DNA from: Paenibacillus aceris
Lineage (GTDB): Bacteria > Bacillota > Bacilli > Paenibacillales > NBRC-103111
Direction of reading: 5' to 3'
DNA: 64,000 bases
Assembly (NCBI RefSeq): GCF_017874035.1
Contig: NZ_JAGGKV010000002.1
Coordinates: forward strand, 494,676-558,675
This document shows positions 18,174 to 26,759 of this stretch, piece after piece. The notes under the pieces are model-generated. The model did not search any database and had not been told where the DNA came from. It saw only the letters and a program-made list of their open reading frames with translations. Position 1 is the first letter of the stretch. The number at the start of each line of letters is the position of its first letter. The position numbers were made by a program, and so were the translations under genes.

Positions 18174-19976
18174 TTATGAAATGGTTTGTGCTGCGTCCAT
18201 ACTCCCTTGGGAGTGGAGATACAACTGCTCGTAGTAACCATGAAGCGCAAGTAATTCCGAGTGATTCCCTTCTTCAACGATTTGACCTTGACTCATGACC
18301 AGAATGCGATTGGCATGAATAATCGTCGAGATCCGATGGGCAATGACAAGCGTAGTTCTCCCTTCGGCAACGATCTGCAGCGCGGTCTGAATCAACTGCT
18401 CAGTTTGGGAGTCCAAATTCGCCGTCGCTTCATCCAGAATCAATATTTTGGGCTGGAATACGATGATCCGTGCGAATGAAATCAACTGTCTCTCGCCCGC
18501 GGATAAGCCGCTTCCTCTTTCTGAAATGCGCGTCTCGTACCCATCCTTCAGCCTTGTAATCAAACTGTCCGCTCCAACCAATTGACAGGCTTTGATGACA
18601 TCCTCCGGCGCAATGGTTTCATCAAACATACGCACATTATCGAGAATGCTTCCAGCATATAAATAAGGCTCCTGCTGGACCAATCCAACCATCCGGTGTA
18701 AATTAGCCTGCGGGATATCCCGAATGTCAGTACCATCAATCCGGATGCTTCCTTCCTGCACATCGTAGAAGCGGCAGAGCAAGGATATTAGCGAGCTTTT
18801 GCCGGCACCTGTCGTACCTACTATCCCGATCATCTCACCAGGCTCTATGAGCAGCTCAAGATCTTCAAGAACAGCAATATCTTTTAAATAACCAAACTTC
18901 ACATGGTTAAAGTGAATCTCTCCCTTTACCGCAGTGAGCGGGATCTCTTTCACTTGCTCTTTATCCTTCACTTCCGGCTGCGTGGCGAAAATGTTCCATA
19001 TCCGATTCATTGACACTGTCGTAGATTGGAGTGTATTCCACTGCTGGGTGATATTATTAATCGGTTGAAAAAACTGTCGAATATACGTAATAAACGCATA
19101 GAGGACTCCGAACTCGATCGTTTTATCGAAAACGGCCATGCCTCCGATCCACGTAATGAATGCAACCGATAAATTCCCCAAAATATCGAAGGAGCGGTTA
19201 AATAATACGTTCGTTCGGATTTCCCGCAAATTTGCTTGGAAGTAGCTTAAATTGCGATCCGTGAAACGTTTCATTTGTTCATTTTCTTGGTGGAAAGCTT
19301 GAATGAGATGCATACCGGATAAATTTTCAGCCACAAATGCGACCATTTGGGACAGCCGTGTCCTGGAAAGCTGGTACGTTTTGCGCATATATCTGCGAAA
19401 GCTTATAGCAATAAGTGCGATGATCGGTATTACAATCATGCTGTACATCGTTAGGGTAGGATCCAGGTGATACATCAGCACGATGATAAAAATTAATGTC
19501 ATCCCGTCGCGCATGAGACTTAACAGAACTTGTGTGAAAAACTGATTCAGTGTCTCCGTATCGCTGGATACATGCGTAATCAGACTGCCGCTCGGCGTTT
19601 TGTCATAATAGGACATCGACTGTTTGAAAATGTGCTGGAACAAATCCTTGCGGATTTTGGCCACAATGCTTTGGCCTGCAAACTGCAGCAAGTTGTTCTG
19701 CAAGTAGCTGAAAAATAAAGAGCTCACCGAAAGTCCTACATAGAACAGGCAAATCAGCAGCAACGCGTGATAATCATTTTTCCCGATCATCAAATTATCA
19801 TCTATCGCGATCTTCACGAGATAAGGTTGAAACAAATCTGCGGCAATGCCCAGTAATGCACATAGCAATACAGCTGCAAATGTAAACTTGTGCGGTTTGG
19901 CATAGACGGATAAGGCCCTGAAGGACGTTTTTGTCGCTTGCTGTTCCTTATTGCTGCTCTCTTTACTCCGCGACAT
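18174..19976 (-). CDS. ABC exporter half-transporter, BmrD/YheH-like
   Basis: A ~600-residue permease-ATPase fusion. The N-terminal ~320 residues hold six membrane helices of an exporter TMD; the NBD follows with Walker A GTTGAGKSS, signature LSAGERQLISF and Walker B ILILDEA with the catalytic Glu intact. The signature LSAGE deviates from LSGGQ, as in heterodimeric exporters. It should pair with the preceding gene's product to export drugs or lipids. Start 19976 is preferred: it overlaps the upstream gene end (ATGTCGCGGAGTAA, 14 bp) and has a GGAAGGGGG site; the frame remains open further upstream inside the neighbour. Confidence 0.88.
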   Translation of the reverse strand: MSRSKESSNKEQQATKTSFRALSVYAKPHKFTFAAVLLCALLGIAADLFQPYLVKIAIDDNLMIGKNDYHALLLICLFYVGLSVSSLFFSYLQNNLLQFAGQSIVAKIRKDLFQHIFKQSMSYYDKTPSGSLITHVSSDTETLNQFFTQVLLSLMRDGMTLIFIIVLMYHLDPTLTMYSMIVIPIIALIAISFRRYMRKTYQLSRTRLSQMVAFVAENLSGMHLIQAFHQENEQMKRFTDRNLSYFQANLREIRTNVLFNRSFDILGNLSVAFITWIGGMAVFDKTIEFGVLYAFITYIRQFFQPINNITQQWNTLQSTTVSMNRIWNIFATQPEVKDKEQVKEIPLTAVKGEIHFNHVKFGYLKDIAVLEDLELLIEPGEMIGIVGTTGAGKSSLISLLCRFYDVQEGSIRIDGTDIRDIPQANLHRMVGLVQQEPYLYAGSILDNVRMFDETIAPEDVIKACQLVGADSLITRLKDGYETRISERGSGLSAGERQLISFARIIVFQPKILILDEATANLDSQTEQLIQTALQIVAEGRTTLVIAHRISTIIHANRILVMSQGQIVEEGNHSELLALHGYYEQLYLHSQGSMDAAQTIS

Positions 19977-21714
19977 CGTGGCTGCCCCCTTCCTGTATCG
20001 CATGAAGCTCTGCATACAAGCCTTCCTGCGCAATAAGTTCTTGATGTGTGCCGCGCTGTACGATTCGCCCTTCGTGAAGCACAATGATCTCGTCCGTATG
20101 CTTTAACGCCGAAATCCGATGTGCGATCCAGATGGTCGTTTTGTTGGATCGTTCCTTTCGAATCGTGTCGATAATATGCTTCTCCGTCACTGAATCTACA
20201 GCGCTTACACTATCGTCAAGGATCATGAGCGGCGAATCCTTAATAATGCCTCTGGCCAGACTTGTTCGTTGGCGTTGACCGCCTGATAAGGTAACCCCTC
20301 GTTCCCCCAGCTTCGTTTCGAACTTTTCGGGAAAGGACGTGATACTGTTCAGAATCTGCGCATTCTTGGCAGCGCGCTCTACCTGCTCAATCGGCAGTTC
20401 CCTTTTATAGAAAGCGATGTTGTCTCGAATGGTTGTGGAGAACAAGAATCCCTCTTGCGGCACATAAGCGATTTGATTGCGCAAGCTTTCTAAAGTGACA
20501 TCCCGAATGTCCGTGTCGCCGATCCAAACGGTTCCTTCAGGAGGATCATAAATTCTCAGCATCAGCTTAACGAGCGTCGACTTGCCGCTTCCTGTTTTGC
20601 CGATAATGCCTATGGATTTACCCGGTTCAATCGTCAATGAGATATCATGGAGCACCTCATCCTCATCGTCCGGATAGGCAAAGGACAAGTGCTCAATCCG
20701 AATGCCCTCTTGATCAAGATGAGAAGGCTGGGCCAGTTCCGATTGCACAATTTCAGATTTCAAATTAAGCAGTTCATTGATGCGCTCAAGCGACGCTTTG
20801 GAACGCTGCATGGCATTGATCACGCGGCCGATCTGTTGAAGCGGGTTGACCATCATTCTTATGTACAGCGTTAATTCAACAAAATTTCCGATCGTAATCC
20901 GCCCTTGAATCGTCAAATAGCCCCCAAATGCAATCGCGATAATCAGCGATATTGCGCCCAGAAACGGAATAAGTGCTTCAAATAGGGACGAAAGACGTAC
21001 CAATCTTAACTGATTGTCGCGAATCCGATCCACCGTGGCGCCGAATCTGCCCATCATGATCGGTTCTACCGCGAACTTTTTCGCTACTCGGATGCCGCCG
21101 AATTGCTCCTCGGCTGACTCGGTCATTTTGCCTAATGCTTCTTGTACCTGCAGGGAACGATTTTTAATAACAGGTTGAAATTTCACGGTCAGAACGGGAA
21201 TGATCAATAATGGCAAGATACAGACGAGAATTAAATACAGCGGAATTGAACTGAACAGCATGGTAAGCACGACAGCAATAATTAAAATCGCCGAGTTCGT
21301 AATTTGGTTAATCCCCATCGAAATGGACTCCCGAATAACGGTCACATCGTTCATGACATAGCTCAGCAGCTTGCCGACACCGTTTTTGGAGTAAAAAGTA
21401 GCCCCTAGTTGTGTGAAATGATCAAACAAACGGTTTCTTGCTACGAACTCGAAGCGTCTGCCGCTCCGCATAATCAAATACTGGCCGATCGCCGTCAAAA
21501 CACCGAAAGTAACACCGATTAACAAGAGCTTCAAGCTGTATCCGACAATTAAATCTTTGCTCAAGCCCCCTTGCTGAAGATGATCGGTAAATTCGCCCAG
21601 AAGCTTCGGGTAGTACGAATGAACGATATTTCCCACGGAGATTGACAATACTGCTGCGATGTACAACGGCCATTTCAGTTTTAGGAAATCAATTAATAAC
21701 CTTGTTGACTTCAA
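19963..21714 (-). CDS. ABC exporter half-transporter, BmrC/YheI-like
   Basis: A 583-residue permease-ATPase. Six TM helices (~1-310) precede an NBD with Walker A GKTGSGKST, canonical signature LSGGQRQRTSL and Walker B LMILDDS, where Asp replaces the catalytic Glu. One degenerate and one competent site is the known arrangement of heterodimers such as BmrC/BmrD and TM287/288, and the complementary defects in the two genes fit that. Start appears to be TTG at 21714 with AGGAAG 9-10 bases upstream; an in-frame stop lies just before. It is the first gene of the two-gene operon. Confidence 0.88.
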   Translation of the reverse strand: MKSTRLLIDFLKLKWPLYIAAVLSISVGNIVHSYYPKLLGEFTDHLQQGGLSKDLIVGYSLKLLLIGVTFGVLTAIGQYLIMRSGRRFEFVARNRLFDHFTQLGATFYSKNGVGKLLSYVMNDVTVIRESISMGINQITNSAILIIAVVLTMLFSSIPLYLILVCILPLLIIPVLTVKFQPVIKNRSLQVQEALGKMTESAEEQFGGIRVAKKFAVEPIMMGRFGATVDRIRDNQLRLVRLSSLFEALIPFLGAISLIIAIAFGGYLTIQGRITIGNFVELTLYIRMMVNPLQQIGRVINAMQRSKASLERINELLNLKSEIVQSELAQPSHLDQEGIRIEHLSFAYPDDEDEVLHDISLTIEPGKSIGIIGKTGSGKSTLVKLMLRIYDPPEGTVWIGDTDIRDVTLESLRNQIAYVPQEGFLFSTTIRDNIAFYKRELPIEQVERAAKNAQILNSITSFPEKFETKLGERGVTLSGGQRQRTSLARGIIKDSPLMILDDSVSAVDSVTEKHIIDTIRKERSNKTTIWIAHRISALKHTDEIIVLHEGRIVQRGTHQELIAQEGLYAELHAIQEGGSHDVAE

Positions 21715-21743
21715 ACGACATCACTTCCTAGTACTTGTTGTCT

Positions 21744-21760
21744 GGAATATTTAGTATTCC
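21744..21760. promoter_or_regulatory. Palindrome upstream of the ABC exporter operon
   Basis: GGAATA-N5-TATTCC is a perfect inverted repeat 30-46 bp upstream of the TTG start, between the divergent ABC and DUF2536 genes. The position suits a repressor operator overlapping the leader. No regulator gene is adjacent. Confidence 0.4.
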
Positions 21761-21895
21761 GAAGGAACTTTTGGACCTTGCCATGTATCCCCCTACAGTA
21801 TACGCCTATTCAAAGCCACTTCCTATATCAGATATTGACGTTATAATAGAGAAGTCATCTAATTTCCACATATGTTGCCTGGGAGGATAAATCGC

Positions 21896-22099
21896 ATGGA
21901 CTTTATACTGGATCGCATTGAAAATAAAATCGAGTTTTTTCAAGCCTATGACTTAAAAACGCTCGAGAAGCACATTAACGAACAGATTGATAATAATAAA
22001 GCGCTTATGCTGGGCGTCTACGCCATTCAGCATCACACCACTTTTGATCCGAACGCAGGTAAAATGCTTTACAGCGCCGTCGTCCATTTTAAAGCGTAA
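21896..22099 (+). CDS. DUF2536 (YrzA-like) small protein
   Basis: A 67-residue protein similar in pattern to B. subtilis YrzA: an N-terminal FxLDxIxxKIEFF element, EKHINEQIDNNKA in the middle, and a C-terminal LYSAVVHFKA. The function of DUF2536 is unknown. The start at 21896 follows GGGAGGAT; an in-frame codon at 21872 is upstream of that ribosome site and is rejected. It is transcribed divergently from the ABC exporter and ends at a terminator shared with the esterase gene. Confidence 0.82.
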   Translation: MDFILDRIENKIEFFQAYDLKTLEKHINEQIDNNKALMLGVYAIQHHTTFDPNAGKMLYSAVVHFKA

Positions 22100-22114
22100 A
22101 AACAGATAAACAAT

Positions 22115-22155
22115 AAAAATGACCTCCCATCCTATCGATGAGAGAGTCATTTTTT
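22115..22155. terminator. Bidirectional intrinsic terminator
   Basis: AAAAATGAC pairs with GTCATTTTTT across a loop with further partial pairing. It lies between the convergent DUF2536 and CE7 esterase genes. Confidence 0.8.
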
Positions 22156-22158
22156 GCA

Positions 22159-23118
22159 TTATAAGCCCAGCATGAACTGGAGCGTTTTATCGTTAAAGCC
22201 AGGCAAGCCTTCATGACCGAAATCCGGATACAGCTCGTAGCTTTTCGGTGATTTGATTTTGTTATAAGCGGCAAATTGCGTAGAAGGCGGGCATACCGTA
22301 TCGGCTAAGCCTACAGCCATCATGACTTCCCCTTCGATCCGCCCCGCTAGATTTTGGATATCAATGTAGCCCAGCTTGGTGAAAACTTCTTCTTCACGCT
22401 TATGCTGCGGATCATGACGGCGGAAAAAGTCCTTCAACTCTTGGTAAGCGTCCTTCGCCAAATCCATCTCCCATACACGCTTATAGTCGCTAAGAAAAGG
22501 ATACACGGGCGCTAAACGCTTAATGCGTGGCTCCAGTGCAGCACATGCAATCGTCAAAGCGCCGCCTTGCGAGCCTCCCATGGCTCCTACGCGCGCTGGA
22601 TCTACTTCCGGCATGCTCATAGCAATGCCCGCGAGTTGGGCTGTATCCAGGAAAATATCCCTGAATAGCAATTGATCCGGATGATCATCGAGTCCGCGGA
22701 CGATATGACCTCTGAGTGTAGTCCCTTTCATGCCCCCTACATCTTCAGATAAGCCGCCCTGACCACGGCAATCCATTGAGAAGAACGAGTAGCCTAAGGC
22801 TGCATATTGAACTTTATCTGACCAGTCGCCGGAATTACCGGAATAACCATGGAATTGAACAATCGCTGGATGAGGTTCGGATGATTGCTTAGGACGAATA
22901 TATTTGGCATAGATTCGGGCGCCTTTAACGCCGGTAAAATAGAGATCGAAGCATTCCGCAAAAGGAACTTGAAACTCGCTTGAGCGCAGTTCGATTTGCG
23001 GATCAACAGCTTTCATTTCAGCGATGGCCCGCTCCCAATACGCATCGAAATCTTCTGGGCGGGGATTGCGTCCCTCATAGGAAAGTAACTTGTCCAACGG
23101 CATATCCACTAATGGCAT
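22159..23118 (-). CDS. Acetylxylan esterase / cephalosporin-C deacetylase (CE7)
   Basis: A 319-residue alpha/beta hydrolase of carbohydrate esterase family 7. The family motifs RGQGG (~119), GGSQGG with nucleophile Ser183, an LAD segment with the catalytic Asp (~273) and HEGLPG with the catalytic His (~302) are all present. It removes acetyl groups from xylo-oligosaccharides or other acetylated sugars; there is no signal peptide, so it works in the cytoplasm on imported oligomers. Start 23118 is chosen because AGAGG is 8 bases upstream; ATG at 23124 is too close. It lies 19 bp downstream of a lyase-like gene and probably shares its LacI-type operator. Confidence 0.92.
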   Translation of the reverse strand: MPLVDMPLDKLLSYEGRNPRPEDFDAYWERAIAEMKAVDPQIELRSSEFQVPFAECFDLYFTGVKGARIYAKYIRPKQSSEPHPAIVQFHGYSGNSGDWSDKVQYAALGYSFFSMDCRGQGGLSEDVGGMKGTTLRGHIVRGLDDHPDQLLFRDIFLDTAQLAGIAMSMPEVDPARVGAMGGSQGGALTIACAALEPRIKRLAPVYPFLSDYKRVWEMDLAKDAYQELKDFFRRHDPQHKREEEVFTKLGYIDIQNLAGRIEGEVMMAVGLADTVCPPSTQFAAYNKIKSPKSYELYPDFGHEGLPGFNDKTLQFMLGL

Positions 23119-23137
23119 GATCATATCCTCTTTTCTT

Positions 23138-24808
23138 TTATTTTAAAAGGACCTTATAATCCGTGAAATCCGCAGCATGACCATTTACAAATCTGCTGGC
23201 TTCGGAGTTAGGGCCGCTTTTGAAAACAAGTAAATCATCATTCAGTGTTGTGTAATGAATAGCGTAATCATTTCCCGCAGCAGGAGAGTATGCCGGTTGT
23301 TTATTTCTCATTACATCTGCAAATTTCCTTAGATCGGCAATGCCCCTCGACTTCGCGTCCTTTGTGTCCATACACTCAAAAACAACGGCATTCTTATTTC
23401 CGCTGCTCGTTATTACGGAACGGTCGGCTAGTACTTCTCTTTGATGCGGCTGCTGCACATAGACTGCCATGTATACATCTCCGCATAAGCCAAACAAAGC
23501 GTGCTTATCTTCCACCCAATCTCCTGCAGGCAAGCAGCCAATAATTTGATTGGGAATATTTTCTGGAATCTGATAATCAGCTATGACCGTACTCCGATGA
23601 AAAAACACTTCTGAATATTCGCTCTGATGCCGCAAATCTCCTTCTCCATTCCCAGGTGCCGGATGGAAAAAATAGGCATGATTGACTCCTTCCGCACGAT
23701 CAAGCGGTAGCGCTACATCCCAGCGGTGCTGCTCATTGTCAAATTCAAGCACACGTTCGTATATTCCGCCAACGGCAAAGCTTTCTGTGATAAATACATA
23801 GCTGTGAAGCACATCCTCTTCATTGATAGCTAATCCAGCTTGTTTGGGAATGCGAGACTTCACTTCGACAGGAACCTGACGGTTCAAAGCAAGATGCCGG
23901 GCATCAACCGGAGCCTCATATGCTAGAAAACCGGCATACTCTGTCCGTGGCATTGAGTCAGGCAGGGTGAAATCCCCGTACTGCGCATAATCGTGCAGCA
24001 CATTCGTATCCCTAGGCATGTCGTGAGGCCAAATCCTGGAATGCGGTCCCACCCATGCGCCTCCTAAATAATAGGTCGAGCGAACACGCCACAGGTAATC
24101 TAACAAGCGGGCGAGCTCACCTTTAATCTCTGGATCTTTCATCAGCTGCCAAGCGCATGTAAACGCCTGCACCCAATGCCAGAACCATGGCAATCCCCCG
24201 TACTCGGACATTCCAAGCGTTGTGACCCGGTCCAATGTACGGCGCAAGCTCACAATGCCATCTTCCAGTAAGTCTTTATCTTCATAGCGCTGTCCGAAAA
24301 TGAGCTTGGCAGCCGTGTATTTGGCTTCGTGATGATTGAAATGCTCGACCCTTTTGCGATAGAAGCCGCTCTCATAAATATGGAAAAGCGTTCCTTCGAA
24401 AGAGTTGCGCAAGGACTCGCTAAGAACATCCGCGTAACGCTCATAGAAATAAACCATCAAGCTCCCCATCAATTCCACTGGGAGTGTATTTTTCGTTGCT
24501 TCATGCGGAGTTGGTCTCAAATTTAGCGGCCAATGACCATAAGTGGGGCTTTTTGCATTTCGGTCCTGCAGTTCAAGTAAAAGCAGAAGAATACTTTCCG
24601 CTTTCTCTTTCGCCGAATGGCGGTCTCCTTCAAACGGAATGTCTTGCTCCTGGGATGCTGCAAATAGATAAGATGCGTAGTAGAAGTTATCACGAACATC
24701 TTGGTGAAATAAGAACCCGCTGCTCATTAAAGGCAGCTTATATGCCGCTGTGGCAACTTTCGATTTGATTTCATTTTGTCTTTGTTGCAAATTCGTCAAA
24801 TTTATCAT
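23138..24808 (-). CDS. Putative polysaccharide lyase / carbohydrate-active protein, unclassified
   Basis: A 556-residue cytoplasmic protein with no signal peptide. I do not recognise a definite family. The N-terminal ~300 residues are helical and rich in Trp, His and Tyr (GLPWFWHWVQAFTCAWQ, GPHSRIWPHDMPRD), suggesting an alpha/alpha toroid; the C-terminal half is beta-rich, as in heparinase- or alginate-lyase-like enzymes. It is the first gene of an operon with the CE7 esterase and has a LacI-type operator identical to one at the GH88 operon. Start is uncertain because the ATG touches the AGGGGG site; TTG at codon 4 is better spaced. Confidence 0.55.
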   Translation of the reverse strand: MINLTNLQQRQNEIKSKVATAAYKLPLMSSGFLFHQDVRDNFYYASYLFAASQEQDIPFEGDRHSAKEKAESILLLLLELQDRNAKSPTYGHWPLNLRPTPHEATKNTLPVELMGSLMVYFYERYADVLSESLRNSFEGTLFHIYESGFYRKRVEHFNHHEAKYTAAKLIFGQRYEDKDLLEDGIVSLRRTLDRVTTLGMSEYGGLPWFWHWVQAFTCAWQLMKDPEIKGELARLLDYLWRVRSTYYLGGAWVGPHSRIWPHDMPRDTNVLHDYAQYGDFTLPDSMPRTEYAGFLAYEAPVDARHLALNRQVPVEVKSRIPKQAGLAINEEDVLHSYVFITESFAVGGIYERVLEFDNEQHRWDVALPLDRAEGVNHAYFFHPAPGNGEGDLRHQSEYSEVFFHRSTVIADYQIPENIPNQIIGCLPAGDWVEDKHALFGLCGDVYMAVYVQQPHQREVLADRSVITSSGNKNAVVFECMDTKDAKSRGIADLRKFADVMRNKQPAYSPAAGNDYAIHYTTLNDDLLVFKSGPNSEASRFVNGHAADFTDYKVLLK

Positions 24809-25040
24809 CCCCCTGAAAAAATCGTAAAAGAGCGTTTTCTCTGTTGAATAAAGCGCTGTCTTGATTAGTTGAAACGTTTAACCTCAGTTTATATGCAAAC
24901 ATATACAGCGTCAATGAATAATGAAAGTTTCATTTTTCATATTTTGGCTGTTGCTTAGTCTTGTAATTTCTTATAAAATGATCTACCGTTGGTCAAAATA
25001 TACAATCACCATTATTTGCATGGAATAGGAGGTATTCATC
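24809..25040. other. Divergent intergenic region between lyase operon and metNPQ
   Basis: This 232-bp gap holds the LacI-type operator at 24869-24883 and the metN ribosome site AGGAGG at 25027-25032. A weak promoter-like pair for metN (TTGCTT at 24951, TATAAA at 24972) is present. I looked for a SAM (S-box) riboswitch before metN and found no matching motifs. Confidence 0.5.
24869..24883. promoter_or_regulatory. LacI-type operator of the lyase-esterase operon
   Basis: TTGAAACGTTTAACC is a near-palindrome with the central CG step typical of LacI/GalR operators. The same 15 bases occur at 34975-34989, upstream of the LacI-family gene. It sits about 60 bp before the lyase-like start codon. Confidence 0.75.
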
Positions 25041-26069
25041 CTGATTCATATCGATAACTTGCAAAAAGTGTACGAGGATATACCGGGACGTGTACCCGCT
25101 ATCCAGCAGATCCATTTACATATCGCTCGCGGAGAAATTTTCGGTATCATCGGACACTCCGGCGCAGGAAAGAGCACTTTGCTGCGGTGTGTAAATTTAC
25201 TGGAACGTCCTTCCTCAGGAAGCATTATCATCGATGGCGAAGATATGACAAGTCTAAACGCCAAACAACTGCAGGTCAAACGCCGCAAAATCGGCATGAT
25301 TTTTCAACATTTTAATCTGCTTTCTTCATCTACGGTTGCTGAAAACATCGCCTTTCCGCTGAAGTTGGCTGGCACAGGACAAGCCGAGATTGGCGCGAGG
25401 ATTAAGGAACTGCTTGAACTTGTTGGATTGCAGGAACATGCGGACAAATATCCGAACCAACTTTCTGGCGGACAAAAGCAGCGCGTCGGTATTGCAAGAG
25501 CGCTGGCCAATCATCCGGATATTCTGCTCTGCGATGAAGCCACTTCTGCGCTCGATCCGCAGACAACGAATGCGATTCTCGCCCTTCTGCTCGATATTAA
25601 CCGGAAGCTTGGCATTACGATCCTGCTTATTACGCATGAAATGCAGGTCATTCGCGCGATCTGTGACCGCGTAGCCGTTATGGAGAAAGGTTTGATTGTC
25701 GAAACCGGCAAAGTGCTCGACGTGTTTCTTCAGCCGCAGCATCCGGTAACGAAGGAGTTTGTCGGTCAAGTTTCTGATTTTGCCACAAGCAGTGCTGCGG
25801 TCGATTCGAATGTACAGCAGGGGGACAAGGCAGGAACGATCATCCGGATTACGTACATCGGTGCGAAAACGTATGAGCCGATCTTGTTTGAAACGGTCAA
25901 GTCGACGAATGTGACCTTCGCTATTTTGCAGGGGACTATTTCTTCCATGAAAGGTGTTCCCTACGGTCAGTTAGTCGTCCAATTATCCGGCGCTCAGCAA
26001 GAGGAAATTGCTGCCGTAATTGCTAAGCTGAAGCAAGAAGGAATGGATGTGGAGGTGATTGCCCCATGA
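25041..26069 (+). CDS. metN: Methionine ABC transporter ATP-binding protein
   Basis: A ~342-residue ATPase of the D/L-methionine importer. Walker A is GHSGAGKST, signature LSGGQKQRVGIARAL, Walker B LLCDEATSALD. The C-terminal ~90 residues form the regulatory NIL (ACT-like) domain. The start is unusual: the only codon correctly spaced from AGGAGG is CTG at 25041, giving (M)IHIDNLQKVYED, which matches the usual MetN N-terminus (MIxLxNxxKxY). A later TTG at 25059 would remove the first beta-strand. The stop overlaps the permease start (ATGA). It is the first gene of metNPQ. Confidence 0.92.
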   Translation: MIHIDNLQKVYEDIPGRVPAIQQIHLHIARGEIFGIIGHSGAGKSTLLRCVNLLERPSSGSIIIDGEDMTSLNAKQLQVKRRKIGMIFQHFNLLSSSTVAENIAFPLKLAGTGQAEIGARIKELLELVGLQEHADKYPNQLSGGQKQRVGIARALANHPDILLCDEATSALDPQTTNAILALLLDINRKLGITILLITHEMQVIRAICDRVAVMEKGLIVETGKVLDVFLQPQHPVTKEFVGQVSDFATSSAAVDSNVQQGDKAGTIIRITYIGAKTYEPILFETVKSTNVTFAILQGTISSMKGVPYGQLVVQLSGAQQEEIAAVIAKLKQEGMDVEVIAP

Positions 26070-26728
26070 ATATGACCTGGGAAATTAACTGGGCTGAAAT
26101 TGCAAAAGCAACAGGCGATACGCTTGTGATGCTGGGGTGGTCACTCCTATTCACAGTCATCATCGGCTTAGCGTTAGGCATTATCTTATTTCTGACTTCC
26201 AAAGGGCAGCTGCTGCAAAATCTGCCGCTGTACGGAGTTCTCTCCCTGATCGTGAACATCCTGCGCTCTGTGCCCTTCGTTATTCTCATGATTTCGGTAT
26301 TCCCGATCACGAAAGCGCTCGTGCACACCACCATCGGCGTGAAAGGCGCGATCCCGCCTCTCGTGATCGCCGCCGCGCCATTTCTGGCGCGGCTGGTCGA
26401 ATCCGCGCTGCGCGAGATCGAGAGCGGCGTCATTGAAGCCGCACAATCTATGGGCGCAACGCCATGGCAAATCATCTGGCGCGTTCTGCTGCCGGAGGCT
26501 CGCTCGGGTTTGATCTCAGCTGTGACGGTAACGGCTGTGGCTCTGCTCTCCTACTCCGCCATGTCAGGCGTTGTCGGCGGCGGCGGGCTTGGCGATCTTT
26601 CGCTCCGCTACGGCTATATGCGGTTCCGTACGGACATTATGATCGTCACTGTTGTTATCCTTGTCATTTTTGTTCAACTTTTACAAATGCTCGGTGATCG
26701 AATGGTCGCCAAATACAACCGCAAATAA
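26066..26728 (+). CDS. metP: Methionine ABC transporter permease
   Basis: A 220-residue membrane protein with about five TM segments. The EAA-loop that docks on MetN is visible as EAAQSMGATPWQIIWRVLLP. Together with MetN and the lipoprotein it imports methionine. Its ATG overlaps the metN stop by 4 bp (ATGA), indicating coupled translation. The length is normal for MetI/MetP (~217-222). A locally raised GC content in 26340-26600 is codon-driven and not a sign of transfer. Confidence 0.92.
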   Translation: MNMTWEINWAEIAKATGDTLVMLGWSLLFTVIIGLALGIILFLTSKGQLLQNLPLYGVLSLIVNILRSVPFVILMISVFPITKALVHTTIGVKGAIPPLVIAAAPFLARLVESALREIESGVIEAAQSMGATPWQIIWRVLLPEARSGLISAVTVTAVALLSYSAMSGVVGGGGLGDLSLRYGYMRFRTDIMIVTVVILVIFVQLLQMLGDRMVAKYNRK

Positions 26729-26759
26729 GACATCATTGATTATTGGAGGTCATTTTACA

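Noticed and set aside
24809..25040. SAM riboswitch before metNPQ
   Set aside because: No S-box core motifs were found in either strand of the 232-bp gap, only a ribosome site.
26340..26600. GC-rich block in metP as a sign of horizontal transfer
   Set aside because: The operon is intact with normal overlaps; the GC rise follows alanine, arginine and glycine codons in the permease.
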